A stretch of DNA of 64,000 nt from an uncultured Gemmatimonadota bacterium (lineage in GTDB: Bacteria > Gemmatimonadota > Gemmatimonadetes > Gemmatimonadales > Gemmatimonadaceae): NCBI GenBank assembly GCA_903882745.1, contig CAIRYG010000003.1, forward strand, positions 186,001-250,000. Reading direction: 5' to 3'. Positions 44,747 through 52,824 of the stretch are shown here, one piece after another. The position numbers and the translations under genes are program-made. Below the pieces are notes generated by a model that saw nothing but the letters and a program-made list of their open reading frames with translations, ran no database searches and was not told the DNA's origin. Within the stretch, counting starts at the first letter, position 1, and every line of letters starts with the position of its first letter.

Positions 44747-44786
44747 AAATGAAAAGACGGCACGAGTTCGTGCCGTCTTTTCATTT
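44747..44786. terminator. 40-base near-perfect palindromic terminator
   Basis: AAATGAAAAGACGGCACGA is followed after GT by its exact complement, giving 19-bp arms with A- and T-rich ends on both sides. It ends the 43730 transcript. The ORF-track start at 44749 of the next gene lies in this hairpin and is therefore doubtful. Confidence 0.88.
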
Positions 44787-44826
44787 GTCTGAGGCCCTGC
44801 GACGGGTCGCGTTAGATTACGCACTC

Positions 44827-45294
44827 ATGCTGCCTATCGCCGCCGCCCACGAGCTCTCCGCCGTCGCCGCACTGATGCGCGCAACGATCGAGCCGCTCGC
44901 GTACTACAACGCGCGCGCGATTACCGCCGAGTTGACCAAGTACACCGAGGACACACTGCGGGCGCGCGTCGAACGGGACGCGCAGGCTGTGCTCGTCACT
45001 CGCGATGACGACGGCATCACCGGATTCTGCGTGAGCCGGTTCGACGACGGCACCATCTGGCTCGATTGGTTCGGCGTCGCCGCGCGAGCGCGGGGGCGGG
45101 GCGTGGGCGCGGCGTTGCTCCGCGCACTGCAAGCCACGCTGCCATCCCGCGACGCCCACAAAATTTGGTGCGACTCGCGCACGGACAACATCGAGTCGCG
45201 CGCCGTGCTCGAGCGCGCAGGGTTCCGTCGGATCGCCACCCTCGCCAACCACTGGTACCACCAGGACTACTTTCTCTGGGAGTGGTACCCTTAA
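44827..45294 (+). CDS. GNAT-family N-acetyltransferase
   Basis: A 155-residue acetyltransferase. The start at ATG 44827 (MLPIAAAHELSAVAALMRATIEPLAYYN) is chosen because the upstream ORF-track start sits in a terminator hairpin. Motif A is FGVAARARGRGVGAALLRALQATLPSRDAHKIW, with the R-x-x-G-x-G/A acetyl-CoA loop. A C-terminal TDNIESRAVLERAGFRRIATLANHWYHQDYFLWEWYP matches the RimI-like form, where N-x-x-S/A and G-F are typical. The substrate is unknown. An imperfect hairpin follows before the convergent decarboxylase gene. Confidence 0.87.
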   Translation: MLPIAAAHELSAVAALMRATIEPLAYYNARAITAELTKYTEDTLRARVERDAQAVLVTRDDDGITGFCVSRFDDGTIWLDWFGVAARARGRGVGAALLRALQATLPSRDAHKIWCDSRTDNIESRAVLERAGFRRIATLANHWYHQDYFLWEWYP

Positions 45295-45297
45295 ACA

Positions 45298-45324
45298 GCA
45301 ATGGCCGCGTATCGCGGCCACTGC
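45298..45324. terminator. Hairpin between GNAT gene and decarboxylase gene
   Basis: GCAATGGCCGCG and CGCGGCCACTGC pair with one mismatch around a 3-base loop between convergent genes. Confidence 0.65.
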
Positions 45325-45345
45325 GCATCGCGTTTCACAACCCGA

Positions 45346-46485
45346 CTACTCGTTGACGTGCACCACCGTTGCCGGCGAGAACCCATTGAAGGTCGTCGCT
45401 GAGGCATGTGCGTACGCGCCAATCATCTCGCTATACACGAGATCGTCGCACTTGAGCTCCGGCAAGTTCTCGGCCATCGAGATCACATCGAGCGCGTCGC
45501 AGGTCGGACCGAACACCGCCGAGAGTTTGGTTTTGCCGCGCCGGAACGACTTCACCGGGTAGCGGCAGTGATCAAAGATCTGCCCTGAGTAGGTGTGGTA
45601 GACGCCGTCGTTGATGTAGTACGACGGCTTGCCGTCACGCACAGCCTTGCCGATCACCTTGGCGACGCTCGTTCCTGCGGTCGCGACAAAAAAGCGGCCG
45701 GGTTCCGCGAGAATCTCAATCTCCTTGGGGAACAGCCGTTTGATCTCGGAATTGATGACCCGTGCGAGCTCGCGGAAGGGACGCACCGTGTCGTCGTACG
45801 GCGCAGGGAAGCCGCCGCCGATGTCTACGAGGTTCATCTTCGTGTAGCCGCGCGACTTCGCTTCGGCAAAAATATCGGCCGTGAGGTTCAGCGCCTCAAC
45901 GTAGTTCTGGTAGTTGGTCGTCTGGCTCCCGACGTGGAAGCTGACGCCTTCGACCACGAGCCCGCGACGATCCGCTTCGAGGATGAGATCGACTGCCTCG
46001 CCCGGCGAAGCGCCGAACTTCGACGAGAGTTCCACCATCGCGCCGGTGTTCGACACCTTGAGCCGCAGCACGAGCCCTGCGTGGGGTGCGTGGCGCGCGA
46101 TCTTGTCAATCTCTGTCACATTGTCGAACGTGACCAGCGGCTTGTACTTATCGAGCTCGGCGAGCGTTTCCACCGGCTTGATCGGATTGGCGTAGATAAT
46201 CTTGTTCCAGATCCAATCTTGCCGTTCCTTCGCCGGCATCTTCTTGATGTTCTCGTACACGAGGTCGAACTCGGGCATCGACGCCACGTCGAAACTTGCG
46301 CCCTCCTCGAACAGCGTGCGCACAATCGCAGCATCAGCTCCCGCTTTCACCGCAAAATACGGCTGGACGCGCGGCAGATACCGGCGAAACATCCGGATGT
46401 TTTTCCGGAGTTCGTCGTGGTCGATTACGAGCAGCGGCGTGCCGTGCTCCTCGGCCAATCGCTGCAACCGAGCCTTTGCAATCAT
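45346..46485 (-). CDS. Ornithine/lysine decarboxylase-type PLP fold III decarboxylase
   Basis: A 379-residue alanine-racemase-fold decarboxylase that most likely turns ornithine into putrescine. The PLP lysine is in PYFAVKAG (K47). The glycine-rich phosphate region is VDIGGGFPAPYDDTVRPF. The catalytic cysteine of the ornithine/arginine decarboxylase group is in FGPTCDALDVI (about C329), followed by the typical Y of AYAHASATTFNGF. Its ATG overlaps the stop of the homospermidine synthase gene by four bases, so product and user are encoded together. Lysine or carboxynorspermidine decarboxylation is possible in the wider family; the partner gene favours ornithine. Confidence 0.87.
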   Translation of the reverse strand: MIAKARLQRLAEEHGTPLLVIDHDELRKNIRMFRRYLPRVQPYFAVKAGADAAIVRTLFEEGASFDVASMPEFDLVYENIKKMPAKERQDWIWNKIIYANPIKPVETLAELDKYKPLVTFDNVTEIDKIARHAPHAGLVLRLKVSNTGAMVELSSKFGASPGEAVDLILEADRRGLVVEGVSFHVGSQTTNYQNYVEALNLTADIFAEAKSRGYTKMNLVDIGGGFPAPYDDTVRPFRELARVINSEIKRLFPKEIEILAEPGRFFVATAGTSVAKVIGKAVRDGKPSYYINDGVYHTYSGQIFDHCRYPVKSFRRGKTKLSAVFGPTCDALDVISMAENLPELKCDDLVYSEMIGAYAHASATTFNGFSPATVVHVNE

Positions 46486-47939
46486 TCGCCGTCCTTCATC
46501 AAGAAGTTCTTGAACTGCCAGGGATCGCGCCGGTCAAAGTTCGGCTTGTTGTAGCCCAGGAATGGATTCGTGTAGTTCTTGAGCGGCGTCCAATCGGACG
46601 GGGTCGAGATGAACGTGCCGAGGTACGGCTTGGCGATGCCGAGCACGTACTCGTGCGGGAGGTCGTCGGGGACGACGACGCCCATTTCGGGATTCTCGAT
46701 CATCCACATGGTGGCGGCAACCACGGAGATTGCGACCTGCATGGTGGTGGCGTTCTGGTGCGGCACCAACTTGCGCGACTGTTCGATGCTCAGGTCGCTC
46801 CCCGTCCACCAGCTCTGGTACGGGTGTCCCATGATTAGCGCGCCGAGGATGTCGGAGCCACTGGTGATTTCATCGTTCATGATGCGCTGATTGTCGTTCA
46901 GCTTGTAGTCGTAGCCGCGCATCTCGTTGAGCGACGCGATGGCCGCGTCGGTCGGGCAGTAGGCGTAGTGGACCGTGGGGCGGTACACCGGCTTGCCTTT
47001 CTCCCAGACCGTCAGGTGATCGGAGATCGTGAAGGCTTCGCCGTGGCGAACGACCATGCCGCGCACCGTGTAGTTCGGCACCCAGGTACGGACCCAGACG
47101 TCCATGCCCATGCGGGCGAGGCAGATCTGGTTCTTGGGGCCTTCTTTGTGCGTGTAGGCGTGTGCCGGGAGTTCCTTCTCGTGCGTGCCCCAGCCCATTT
47201 CGGCCGTTGTTTGTCCTTCTTCGCGGAAGCCTTCGATGCTCCAGGTGTTGACGAACTCGTCGACCTGCTTTGGCTTGTTGGAGATTTGTGTATCGCGCTC
47301 CGAGCAGTGGATGACCTTCACGCCCAGCTGGTGTGAGAGGTGGTTCCAGGCCTGCGTCTGCGCGAGCTCGGCGATGAGTTCGGCTTTCTTTCCTTTGAAC
47401 TTTTTGTCGGCGAGCGAGGCGGCCGCGATGTCGAGGAGCCCTTGTTTGGTGAAGTGGGAGATGAGTCCCGGGTTGGCGCCGTGTTCGAGCACCGCGGTCG
47501 GGCCCTTGGTTTTCCACTTGGCCATCATGCGACGGACGTTCATGTGGCGCCAGTAGAGCGTCTTCTCGGTCGGGTGCTGCTTGGGGCCGGCGGCGTACGG
47601 GTCCCAGAGCTCTGTGGAGGTGTTGATGTAGAGCACCCCGTGCTTGTGGCACCAATCGAGGATTTCGCAGGCGTCGATGTTCCAGGCGAGGTCGATGACG
47701 ACGTCGCCGGCGCTCACGTATTTCTTGAGCTGCGCCCCCATGTTTTTCTCGGTGATGCGGTCACGCACCCAGTGCACGCCCTTGGCGATGTACTTTTTCA
47801 GTTTGCCGGAGCGATCCTCGAAATCCATGACCGTGACGTTGCTTGGCGCGACGCGGAGGTGCTTGAAGAGGATCGGGAGGGCGCATTCGGCAACGGCGCC
47901 GTAGCCGACAAAGAGGATCTTGTTTTTGAACTGGGTCAT
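46482..47939 (-). CDS. hss: Homospermidine synthase (saccharopine dehydrogenase-like)
   Basis: A 485-residue NAD-dependent enzyme that condenses two putrescines, or spermidine and putrescine, into sym-homospermidine. The start at ATG 47939 (MTQFKNKILFVGYGAVAECALPILFKHL) places the Rossmann GxGxxx motif right at the N-terminus; the ORF-track start adds 17 residues. Typical features are DLAWNIDACEILDWCHKHGVLYINTSTELWDPY and the conserved VLEHGANPGLISHFTKQGL and WSIEGFREEGQTTAEMGWGTHEK. Together with the coupled ornithine-decarboxylase-like gene it encodes a short putrescine-to-homospermidine pathway. No spermidine synthase or SAM decarboxylase is in the window. Confidence 0.93.
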   Translation of the reverse strand: MTQFKNKILFVGYGAVAECALPILFKHLRVAPSNVTVMDFEDRSGKLKKYIAKGVHWVRDRITEKNMGAQLKKYVSAGDVVIDLAWNIDACEILDWCHKHGVLYINTSTELWDPYAAGPKQHPTEKTLYWRHMNVRRMMAKWKTKGPTAVLEHGANPGLISHFTKQGLLDIAAASLADKKFKGKKAELIAELAQTQAWNHLSHQLGVKVIHCSERDTQISNKPKQVDEFVNTWSIEGFREEGQTTAEMGWGTHEKELPAHAYTHKEGPKNQICLARMGMDVWVRTWVPNYTVRGMVVRHGEAFTISDHLTVWEKGKPVYRPTVHYAYCPTDAAIASLNEMRGYDYKLNDNQRIMNDEITSGSDILGALIMGHPYQSWWTGSDLSIEQSRKLVPHQNATTMQVAISVVAATMWMIENPEMGVVVPDDLPHEYVLGIAKPYLGTFISTPSDWTPLKNYTNPFLGYNKPNFDRRDPWQFKNFLMKDGE

Positions 47940-48044
47940 GGGATGTCTAGAGAAGAGCGTCGGCGGGCGGGTGGAATCCCCAGGGGCCATCGCAAGAAGG
48001 TGAATGTACTTGAATTTCTTGTCGAGGGAATCTGAGATACAACA

Positions 48045-48073
48045 AAGGGGAGACGGATAACCCGTCCCCCCTT
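48045..48073 (-). terminator. Terminator downstream of tRNA-Phe
   Basis: On the minus strand AAGGGGGGACGG / CCGTCTCCCCTT pair with one mismatch, followed by TGTTGTATCT, about 65 bases after the tRNA. Confidence 0.6.
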
Positions 48074-48138
48074 CGACACCGCAGACATGGGTAGGCCATT
48101 CTGACGGCAGTTCGGTCGAGTCTTGCGTGCAGCTGAAA

Positions 48139-48211
<73 letters not shown>

Positions 48212-48340
48212 GTAGCCACGAAAGATATTCACCCTACCCCCCTTCGCCAACCCTTCCCCTCGCCCAATATCACCGGGACCCTTAGTATCAGGGATTGGCG
48301 TGTTACGGCACCAGCGCCGCTTCCCTCCCCAGGACCCCCT

Positions 48341-49738
48341 ATGAACGTCTTGCGCCTCCTCCGCTCCGGAGTGCTCACCTGCGCGCCCCTCCTGGCCGCG
48401 CCACTGGCTGCCCAGACGAAGGCGCCTGCACCTACGGCGGCCGCCAAGGCCCTCCGCGTCCCCTACACCCTCGACTCCCTCCCGAATGGGCTGACCCTCA
48501 TCGTTCATGAGGATCACTCGACCCCCATCGTCACCACCGACGTCTGGTTCCATGTCGGCTCGGGCGACGAGAAGCCCGGGCGCACGGGGTTCGCCCACCT
48601 CTTTGAGCACCTGATGTTCATGGGCTCGGAGCACGCCGAAAACCCCCAGTTCGACCGGCTCCTCGAGGCGGCCGGAGCCAACAACAACGGCTCGACCACC
48701 GAAGACCGCACGAACTACTACGAATCCGGCCCAAGCTCGGCGCTCCCCCTCATGATCTGGCTCGAAGCTGATCGCATGGGATGGCTGCTCCCCACCATGG
48801 ACAAACCAAAGGTGGACCTCCAGCGCGACGTCGTGAAGAACGAGCGGCGCCAGTCCTACGAGAACCAGCCCTACGGTCTTGTGGCCGACTACGAGCCAAA
48901 ACTGATGTACCCGGCGGGCCACCCCTACTCCTGGCCCGTGATCGGCTCCATGACCGATCTCTCCGCCGCTTCCGTAGACGACGTCAAGAATTTCTTCCGC
49001 CAGTACTACGCGCCGAACAACGCCACCATCGTGGTAGCGGGTGATGTGAAGGCCGCCGAGGTGAAGGCGCTGGTGCGGAAGTATTTCGCGGCGGTGCCAC
49101 GCGGTCCAAAGATCGAACGTCCCGCGCCCGCGGCGTTCACGGTGCGTGACACCGCCGTCACACTCGAGGACCGTGTGCAGCTCCCGCGCCTGTATCTCGA
49201 GTGGCACACCGTGAAGGGGTGGCACGCGGATGACGCGGCGCTCGAGATCGCAGGGCGCATCCTTGCTGGTGCGCGCACCTCGCGCCTCACACAAGCGCTC
49301 GTCTACAGCAACGAACTTGCCACGGGAGTCTCCGCGCGCCAGGACGGCAAGCACCTCGACGGTGATTTCGGGATTGTCGCGACCGCACGTCCGGGGAAGG
49401 GACTCGACACACTCCGCGCGGTTGTCGACGCCGAGCTGCGGAAGCTCGCGGGCGAGGGTCCGAATGCGCGTGAGCTCGAGCAGGCCAAGAATAGTATTGA
49501 GGCCAACTTCCTCCGCAGCATTGAGTCAGTGATGGGCAAAGCCGATCAGCTCAACGAGTACTTCTCTGTGACAGGGAACCCGGATTCGTTCCAGGCCGAT
49601 CTCGGTCGCTATCGCAAGGTGACCGCCGCCGACGTGCAGCGTGTGATCACGCAGTATCTCCTCTCGAATCGCGTGATGATCTCCGTGGTGCCGCAGGGCA
49701 AGCTCGAACTCGCAGCCAAGAAGGGGGTGGCCCAGTGA
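48341..49738 (+). CDS. M16 zinc metallopeptidase, exported, catalytic subunit
   Basis: A 465-residue insulinase-family protease. The signal peptide is MNVLRLLRSGVLTCAPLLAAPLAAQ. The inverted zinc motif HxxEH is intact in GFAHLFEHLMFMGSEH, and the third ligand is likely the E in the later TTEDRTNYYESGPSSALPLMIWLEADRMGWL-containing region. The second domain begins near APNNATIVVAGDV. It pairs with the next gene, which lacks HxxEH, as in heterodimeric M16B proteases. The stop overlaps the partner's GTG by four bases (GTGA). It would degrade peptides in the periplasm. Confidence 0.93.
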   Translation: MNVLRLLRSGVLTCAPLLAAPLAAQTKAPAPTAAAKALRVPYTLDSLPNGLTLIVHEDHSTPIVTTDVWFHVGSGDEKPGRTGFAHLFEHLMFMGSEHAENPQFDRLLEAAGANNNGSTTEDRTNYYESGPSSALPLMIWLEADRMGWLLPTMDKPKVDLQRDVVKNERRQSYENQPYGLVADYEPKLMYPAGHPYSWPVIGSMTDLSAASVDDVKNFFRQYYAPNNATIVVAGDVKAAEVKALVRKYFAAVPRGPKIERPAPAAFTVRDTAVTLEDRVQLPRLYLEWHTVKGWHADDAALEIAGRILAGARTSRLTQALVYSNELATGVSARQDGKHLDGDFGIVATARPGKGLDTLRAVVDAELRKLAGEGPNARELEQAKNSIEANFLRSIESVMGKADQLNEYFSVTGNPDSFQADLGRYRKVTAADVQRVITQYLLSNRVMISVVPQGKLELAAKKGVAQ

Positions 49739-51195
49739 ACCGCGCATCGTTGGTCCGGACGCTGATCGCCGCGTCGTGCATGGCGCCATCGCTCCTCGGT
49801 GCCCAGAGCGGCAAGGGCGCCGAGTCGTTCGATCGCACCAAAGTCCCCGCGCTCGGCAAGACGCCGTTGCTCAAACTGCCGCTGGTCGAAAAGGGCACGC
49901 TCGGCAACGGCGTGGCCATTCAGTTAGTGGGACAGCACGAAGTGCCGCTCGTGCAGGTAACGCTCGTCATCGAGGGCGGGTCGCGGCTTGATGCCGCGCG
50001 GCCGGGGCTCGCAGCCTTCGCCGCGCGCTTGCTCACCGAAGGTGCCGGCTCGCGTGACGCCAACGCACTGCAGAGCGAGCTCGCCTTCCTCGGCGCATCG
50101 CTCAACGCGGGTGCGGCGGGCGACTACTTCAGCATCTCGCTCAATGTGCCCAAGCGGTCACTCAGTGCGGCACTCGACCTGATGGCCGATGTCGCGCTGC
50201 GACCGTCGTACAGAGCGTCGGAGGTTCGCAAGCAGCGGGACCTGCTACTCGCGAGCATTCTGCAGCGCAAAGATCAGCCCACGCAGGTCGCGTCCATCGC
50301 GTTCAATCAGTTGATGTTCCCCGAGGGGCATCCGTACCACAATCCGGCCGGCGGCGACAGCACCACCATCACCACACTCGACTCGGCGCAGGTGCGCGCG
50401 TTCTACAACGCGGCATTCGTGCCGTCGCGCGCAAAGTTTGTGGTGGTCGGCGATATCTCGCTCGGCGAGATCAAGCCCATGCTCGACGCGCGCTTTGGCG
50501 CGTGGACATCAGCCCCCGCGCTCCCGATCCCCGTGGTCACGAGCAAGGCAACGAGCAACAGCGCCGTGAAGGTGTATCTGGTGGACAAGCCCGGCGCGGC
50601 GCAAAGCGTGATTTATGTCGGCGCGCCGGGCGCGGATCGCCTCAGCGCGGATTATCCCGCCCTGATGGTTATGAACACAATCCTTGGCGGCTCATTCTCC
50701 TCGCGTCTCAATCAGAACCTGCGCGAGAAACTCGGCTACACCTACGGCATCAGCAGCGCGTTCCGCTGGTCGCCCATCCCAGGGCCGTTCGCGATTTCCA
50801 GTTCGGTCCGTACCAACGTGACCGATAGCTCGCTAGTAGAAATCTTCAAGGAGATCCGCGCACTACGCGATGTACCGGTGGACGCGGTGGAACTCACGCG
50901 GGCCAAGAACTACGAGGCGCTCGCAATCCCGGGCCGATTCGAGACCAACGGGCAGATTGCGGGACAGTTCGTGTCGCTCGGCGCCTTTGGGCTCCCGCTC
51001 TCGTCGGTCAGTGCACTCGGAGCGCAGATCAATGCCGTGACTTCCGCCGATGTGCAGCGCGTGGCGCGGCAGTACCTGCCGGTGGATCAGGTCACGGTGC
51101 TGATTGTCGGGGATCTGGCGAAGATTCGCGCCGGGGTGGAGGCGCTGAAGCTGGGGGTGAGTCAGGTGGTTGAGGTGGGGCGGATTGTGCGGTAG
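49735..51195 (+). CDS. M16 peptidase-like partner, exported, lacking HxxEH
   Basis: A 486-residue M16-fold protein with signal peptide MNRASLVRTLIAASCMAPSLLGAQ. Where the active enzyme has HLFEH this one has RPGLAAFAARLLTEGAGSRD, so it cannot bind zinc in the usual way. It keeps the substrate-binding R/Y pair region SSRLNQNLREKLGYTYGISSAF. In M16B proteases one subunit supplies the zinc and the other the R/Y pair, which agrees with this arrangement. It is coupled by the GTGA overlap and forms the exported heterodimer. Confidence 0.92.
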   Translation: MNRASLVRTLIAASCMAPSLLGAQSGKGAESFDRTKVPALGKTPLLKLPLVEKGTLGNGVAIQLVGQHEVPLVQVTLVIEGGSRLDAARPGLAAFAARLLTEGAGSRDANALQSELAFLGASLNAGAAGDYFSISLNVPKRSLSAALDLMADVALRPSYRASEVRKQRDLLLASILQRKDQPTQVASIAFNQLMFPEGHPYHNPAGGDSTTITTLDSAQVRAFYNAAFVPSRAKFVVVGDISLGEIKPMLDARFGAWTSAPALPIPVVTSKATSNSAVKVYLVDKPGAAQSVIYVGAPGADRLSADYPALMVMNTILGGSFSSRLNQNLREKLGYTYGISSAFRWSPIPGPFAISSSVRTNVTDSSLVEIFKEIRALRDVPVDAVELTRAKNYEALAIPGRFETNGQIAGQFVSLGAFGLPLSSVSALGAQINAVTSADVQRVARQYLPVDQVTVLIVGDLAKIRAGVEALKLGVSQVVEVGRIVR

Positions 51196-51246
51196 GACGT
51201 TTCCGAACGATATCGCCGACACATTGAGTGCGGCGCGGACTGGTGC

Positions 51247-51654
51247 TCACCGCCGCTTCGCGCCGCCCTTTTTATGCGTCACCGTAATCACCGACTTCAC
51301 CCCCCCACGAATATTAAAATCCCCCACCACGGTCATCGACCGCGGCTTCGACGCTTTCACCAGATCATCCAAAATTCGGTTCACCACCCGCTCATAAAAA
51401 ATCCCGTCGTTGCGGAAGCTCCACAGATACAGCTTCAGTGACTTCAGCTCCAGACACACCTTGTCCGGCACATAGGTGATGTTGATCGTCGCAAAGTCCG
51501 GCGCGCCACCCTTGAGCAACGCGAGCTCGGTTGCGTCGCTCTCCACGCCGCCCAACGGGCAGAGCGAGGTGAACTCCGGGCAGGTCATAAAAATCTCGTA
51601 ATCGCGACGCGCATACGGGTTCGGGAACGTCTCCAGCAATTCGGGCTGTGGCAT
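51247..51654 (-). CDS. queF: NADPH-dependent 7-cyano-7-deazaguanine reductase (QueF), with insertion
   Basis: Reduces preQ0 to preQ1 in queuosine synthesis. The start at ATG 51654 (MPQPELLETFPNPYARRDYEIFMTCPEFTSLCP) follows family usage. The catalytic cysteine is in FTSLCP, and the catalytic aspartate is in APDFATINITYVPD. The substrate-binding ELKSLKLYLWSFRNDGIFYE and GDFNIRGG are conserved. Between the cysteine and aspartate there are 20 residues (PLGGVESDATELALLKGGAP), against about 6 in the B. subtilis type (PKTGQP), so roughly 14 residues are inserted. The H of FRNHG is D here. At 135 residues it is a short type I enzyme. No preQ1 riboswitch is recognisable upstream. Confidence 0.9.
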   Translation of the reverse strand: MPQPELLETFPNPYARRDYEIFMTCPEFTSLCPLGGVESDATELALLKGGAPDFATINITYVPDKVCLELKSLKLYLWSFRNDGIFYERVVNRILDDLVKASKPRSMTVVGDFNIRGGVKSVITVTHKKGGAKRR

Positions 51655-51774
51655 ACAATGGGCTCGGGTGCGCGCATCCAACGCAAAACGGCGTCAAATA
51701 TCGCTGGTTCTGTCAGTGAATCCTGCTGATACGAAAGACTGCGATCGGTGCGAACACCAGACTCCATCCCCTCC

Positions 51775-52815
51775 CTACAGCCGGCCCCGCAACGCCAGCT
51801 GCACAATCCGCTCACACAACTCGGGAAACAAAATCCCATCCGCCGCCGCTGCCTGCGGAATGAGACTCAACTCCGTCATCCCAGGCAACGTGTTCGCCTC
51901 AAGGCAATGGAACGTCCCGTCATGCGCCATCCGGAAATCAATACGCGCATACCCACCTAACTTCAGCGCGCGAAACGCCACAAGCGCGAGTCGCTGCACC
52001 TCGGTCCGCTCCGCATCCGACAGCGCCGCCGGAAACACTTCAACCGCCATCCCGGCGGTGTATTTGCACTCGTAATCGTAAATCTCGTGCTTGGGGATAA
52101 TCTCCCCCACCGGAAGCGTGTGATCCCCCAACACGCCAACGGTCAACTCCCGCCCAGCAATAAACTCCTCAATCATCACTTCATCGTCGTACCGGAACGC
52201 CTCGGCAATCGCGAGCGCGAGATCCTCCTCGCGCTTCACCAACGAGAGCCCAACGGTCGACCCCTGCTTGCTGGGCTTCACAATCATCGGCATCCCAATC
52301 GCCGCCACCGCCCCCGCCGCATACTCGGCGGTCCGCCACGCGTCGCTCTCACCGAGTCGCGCCATCCACCACTTCGGTGTCGGCACGCCGGCATCCTTCA
52401 AGATTCGCTTGGAGAGATCCTTGTCCATCGCGAGCGCGCTCGCGAGATGCCCGCTCCCGGTGTACGGCACGCCGGTCAGATCAAGCAGCGCCTGAATCGT
52501 CCCGTCCTCTCCCTGGCCGCCATGCAAGCCAAGGAACACAACATCCACATCGCCCGCCTGCGGCATCGCGCGCACCGTCGCCGGCAACGCAGTCGCAGAC
52601 AGGCGCAGCAGCGCCTCCTGCTCCGGCGGCAAGGTACGCATCACACCAGACGCCAACATGTCCGATTCTTCGGCCGCGGTCAGCGCACCGTGCACGGTGT
52701 CGACCGCAGTCACCGTGTGACCGCGCGACCGCAACGCCTGCGCCACACGTAGGCCGCTCGCGAGCGACACATCGCGCTCCGACGAGGTCCCCCCCATGAG
52801 CACCGTGATGCGCAC
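51775..52815 (-). CDS. ddl: D-alanine--D-alanine ligase
   Basis: A 346-residue ATP-grasp enzyme making the D-Ala-D-Ala dipeptide for peptidoglycan. N-terminal MRITVLMGGTSSERDVSLASG is the ddl signature, with VFLGLHGGQGEDGTIQALLDLTGVPYTGSGHLASALAMDKDLSKRILKDAGVPTP. The ATP-binding MIVKPSKQGSTVGLSLV and the metal-binding GYARIDFRMAHDGTFHCLEANTLPGMTELSLIPQAAAADG follow. It is ten bases after the cystathionine beta-synthase gene and part of a long minus-strand set with mutS. It is the canonical ligase of the cell; the ATP-grasp at 33758 is a different kind. Confidence 0.96.
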   Translation of the reverse strand: MRITVLMGGTSSERDVSLASGLRVAQALRSRGHTVTAVDTVHGALTAAEESDMLASGVMRTLPPEQEALLRLSATALPATVRAMPQAGDVDVVFLGLHGGQGEDGTIQALLDLTGVPYTGSGHLASALAMDKDLSKRILKDAGVPTPKWWMARLGESDAWRTAEYAAGAVAAIGMPMIVKPSKQGSTVGLSLVKREEDLALAIAEAFRYDDEVMIEEFIAGRELTVGVLGDHTLPVGEIIPKHEIYDYECKYTAGMAVEVFPAALSDAERTEVQRLALVAFRALKLGGYARIDFRMAHDGTFHCLEANTLPGMTELSLIPQAAAADGILFPELCERIVQLALRGRL

Positions 52816-52824
52816 GCGCCGGCC

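Noticed and set aside
44749-44826. N-terminal extension of the GNAT gene (ORF-track start 44749)
   Set aside because: The first codons fall in a 40-base palindromic terminator, and the domain begins at the ATG at 44827.
47943-48035. A 30-residue plus-strand ORF (MSREERRRAGG...) upstream of hss
   Set aside because: It has no ribosome-binding site, is antisense to the hss leader, and is the tail of a shadow frame.
51655-51774. preQ1 riboswitch upstream of queF
   Set aside because: I see no preQ1-I, II or III consensus or pseudoknot in the 120-base gap.
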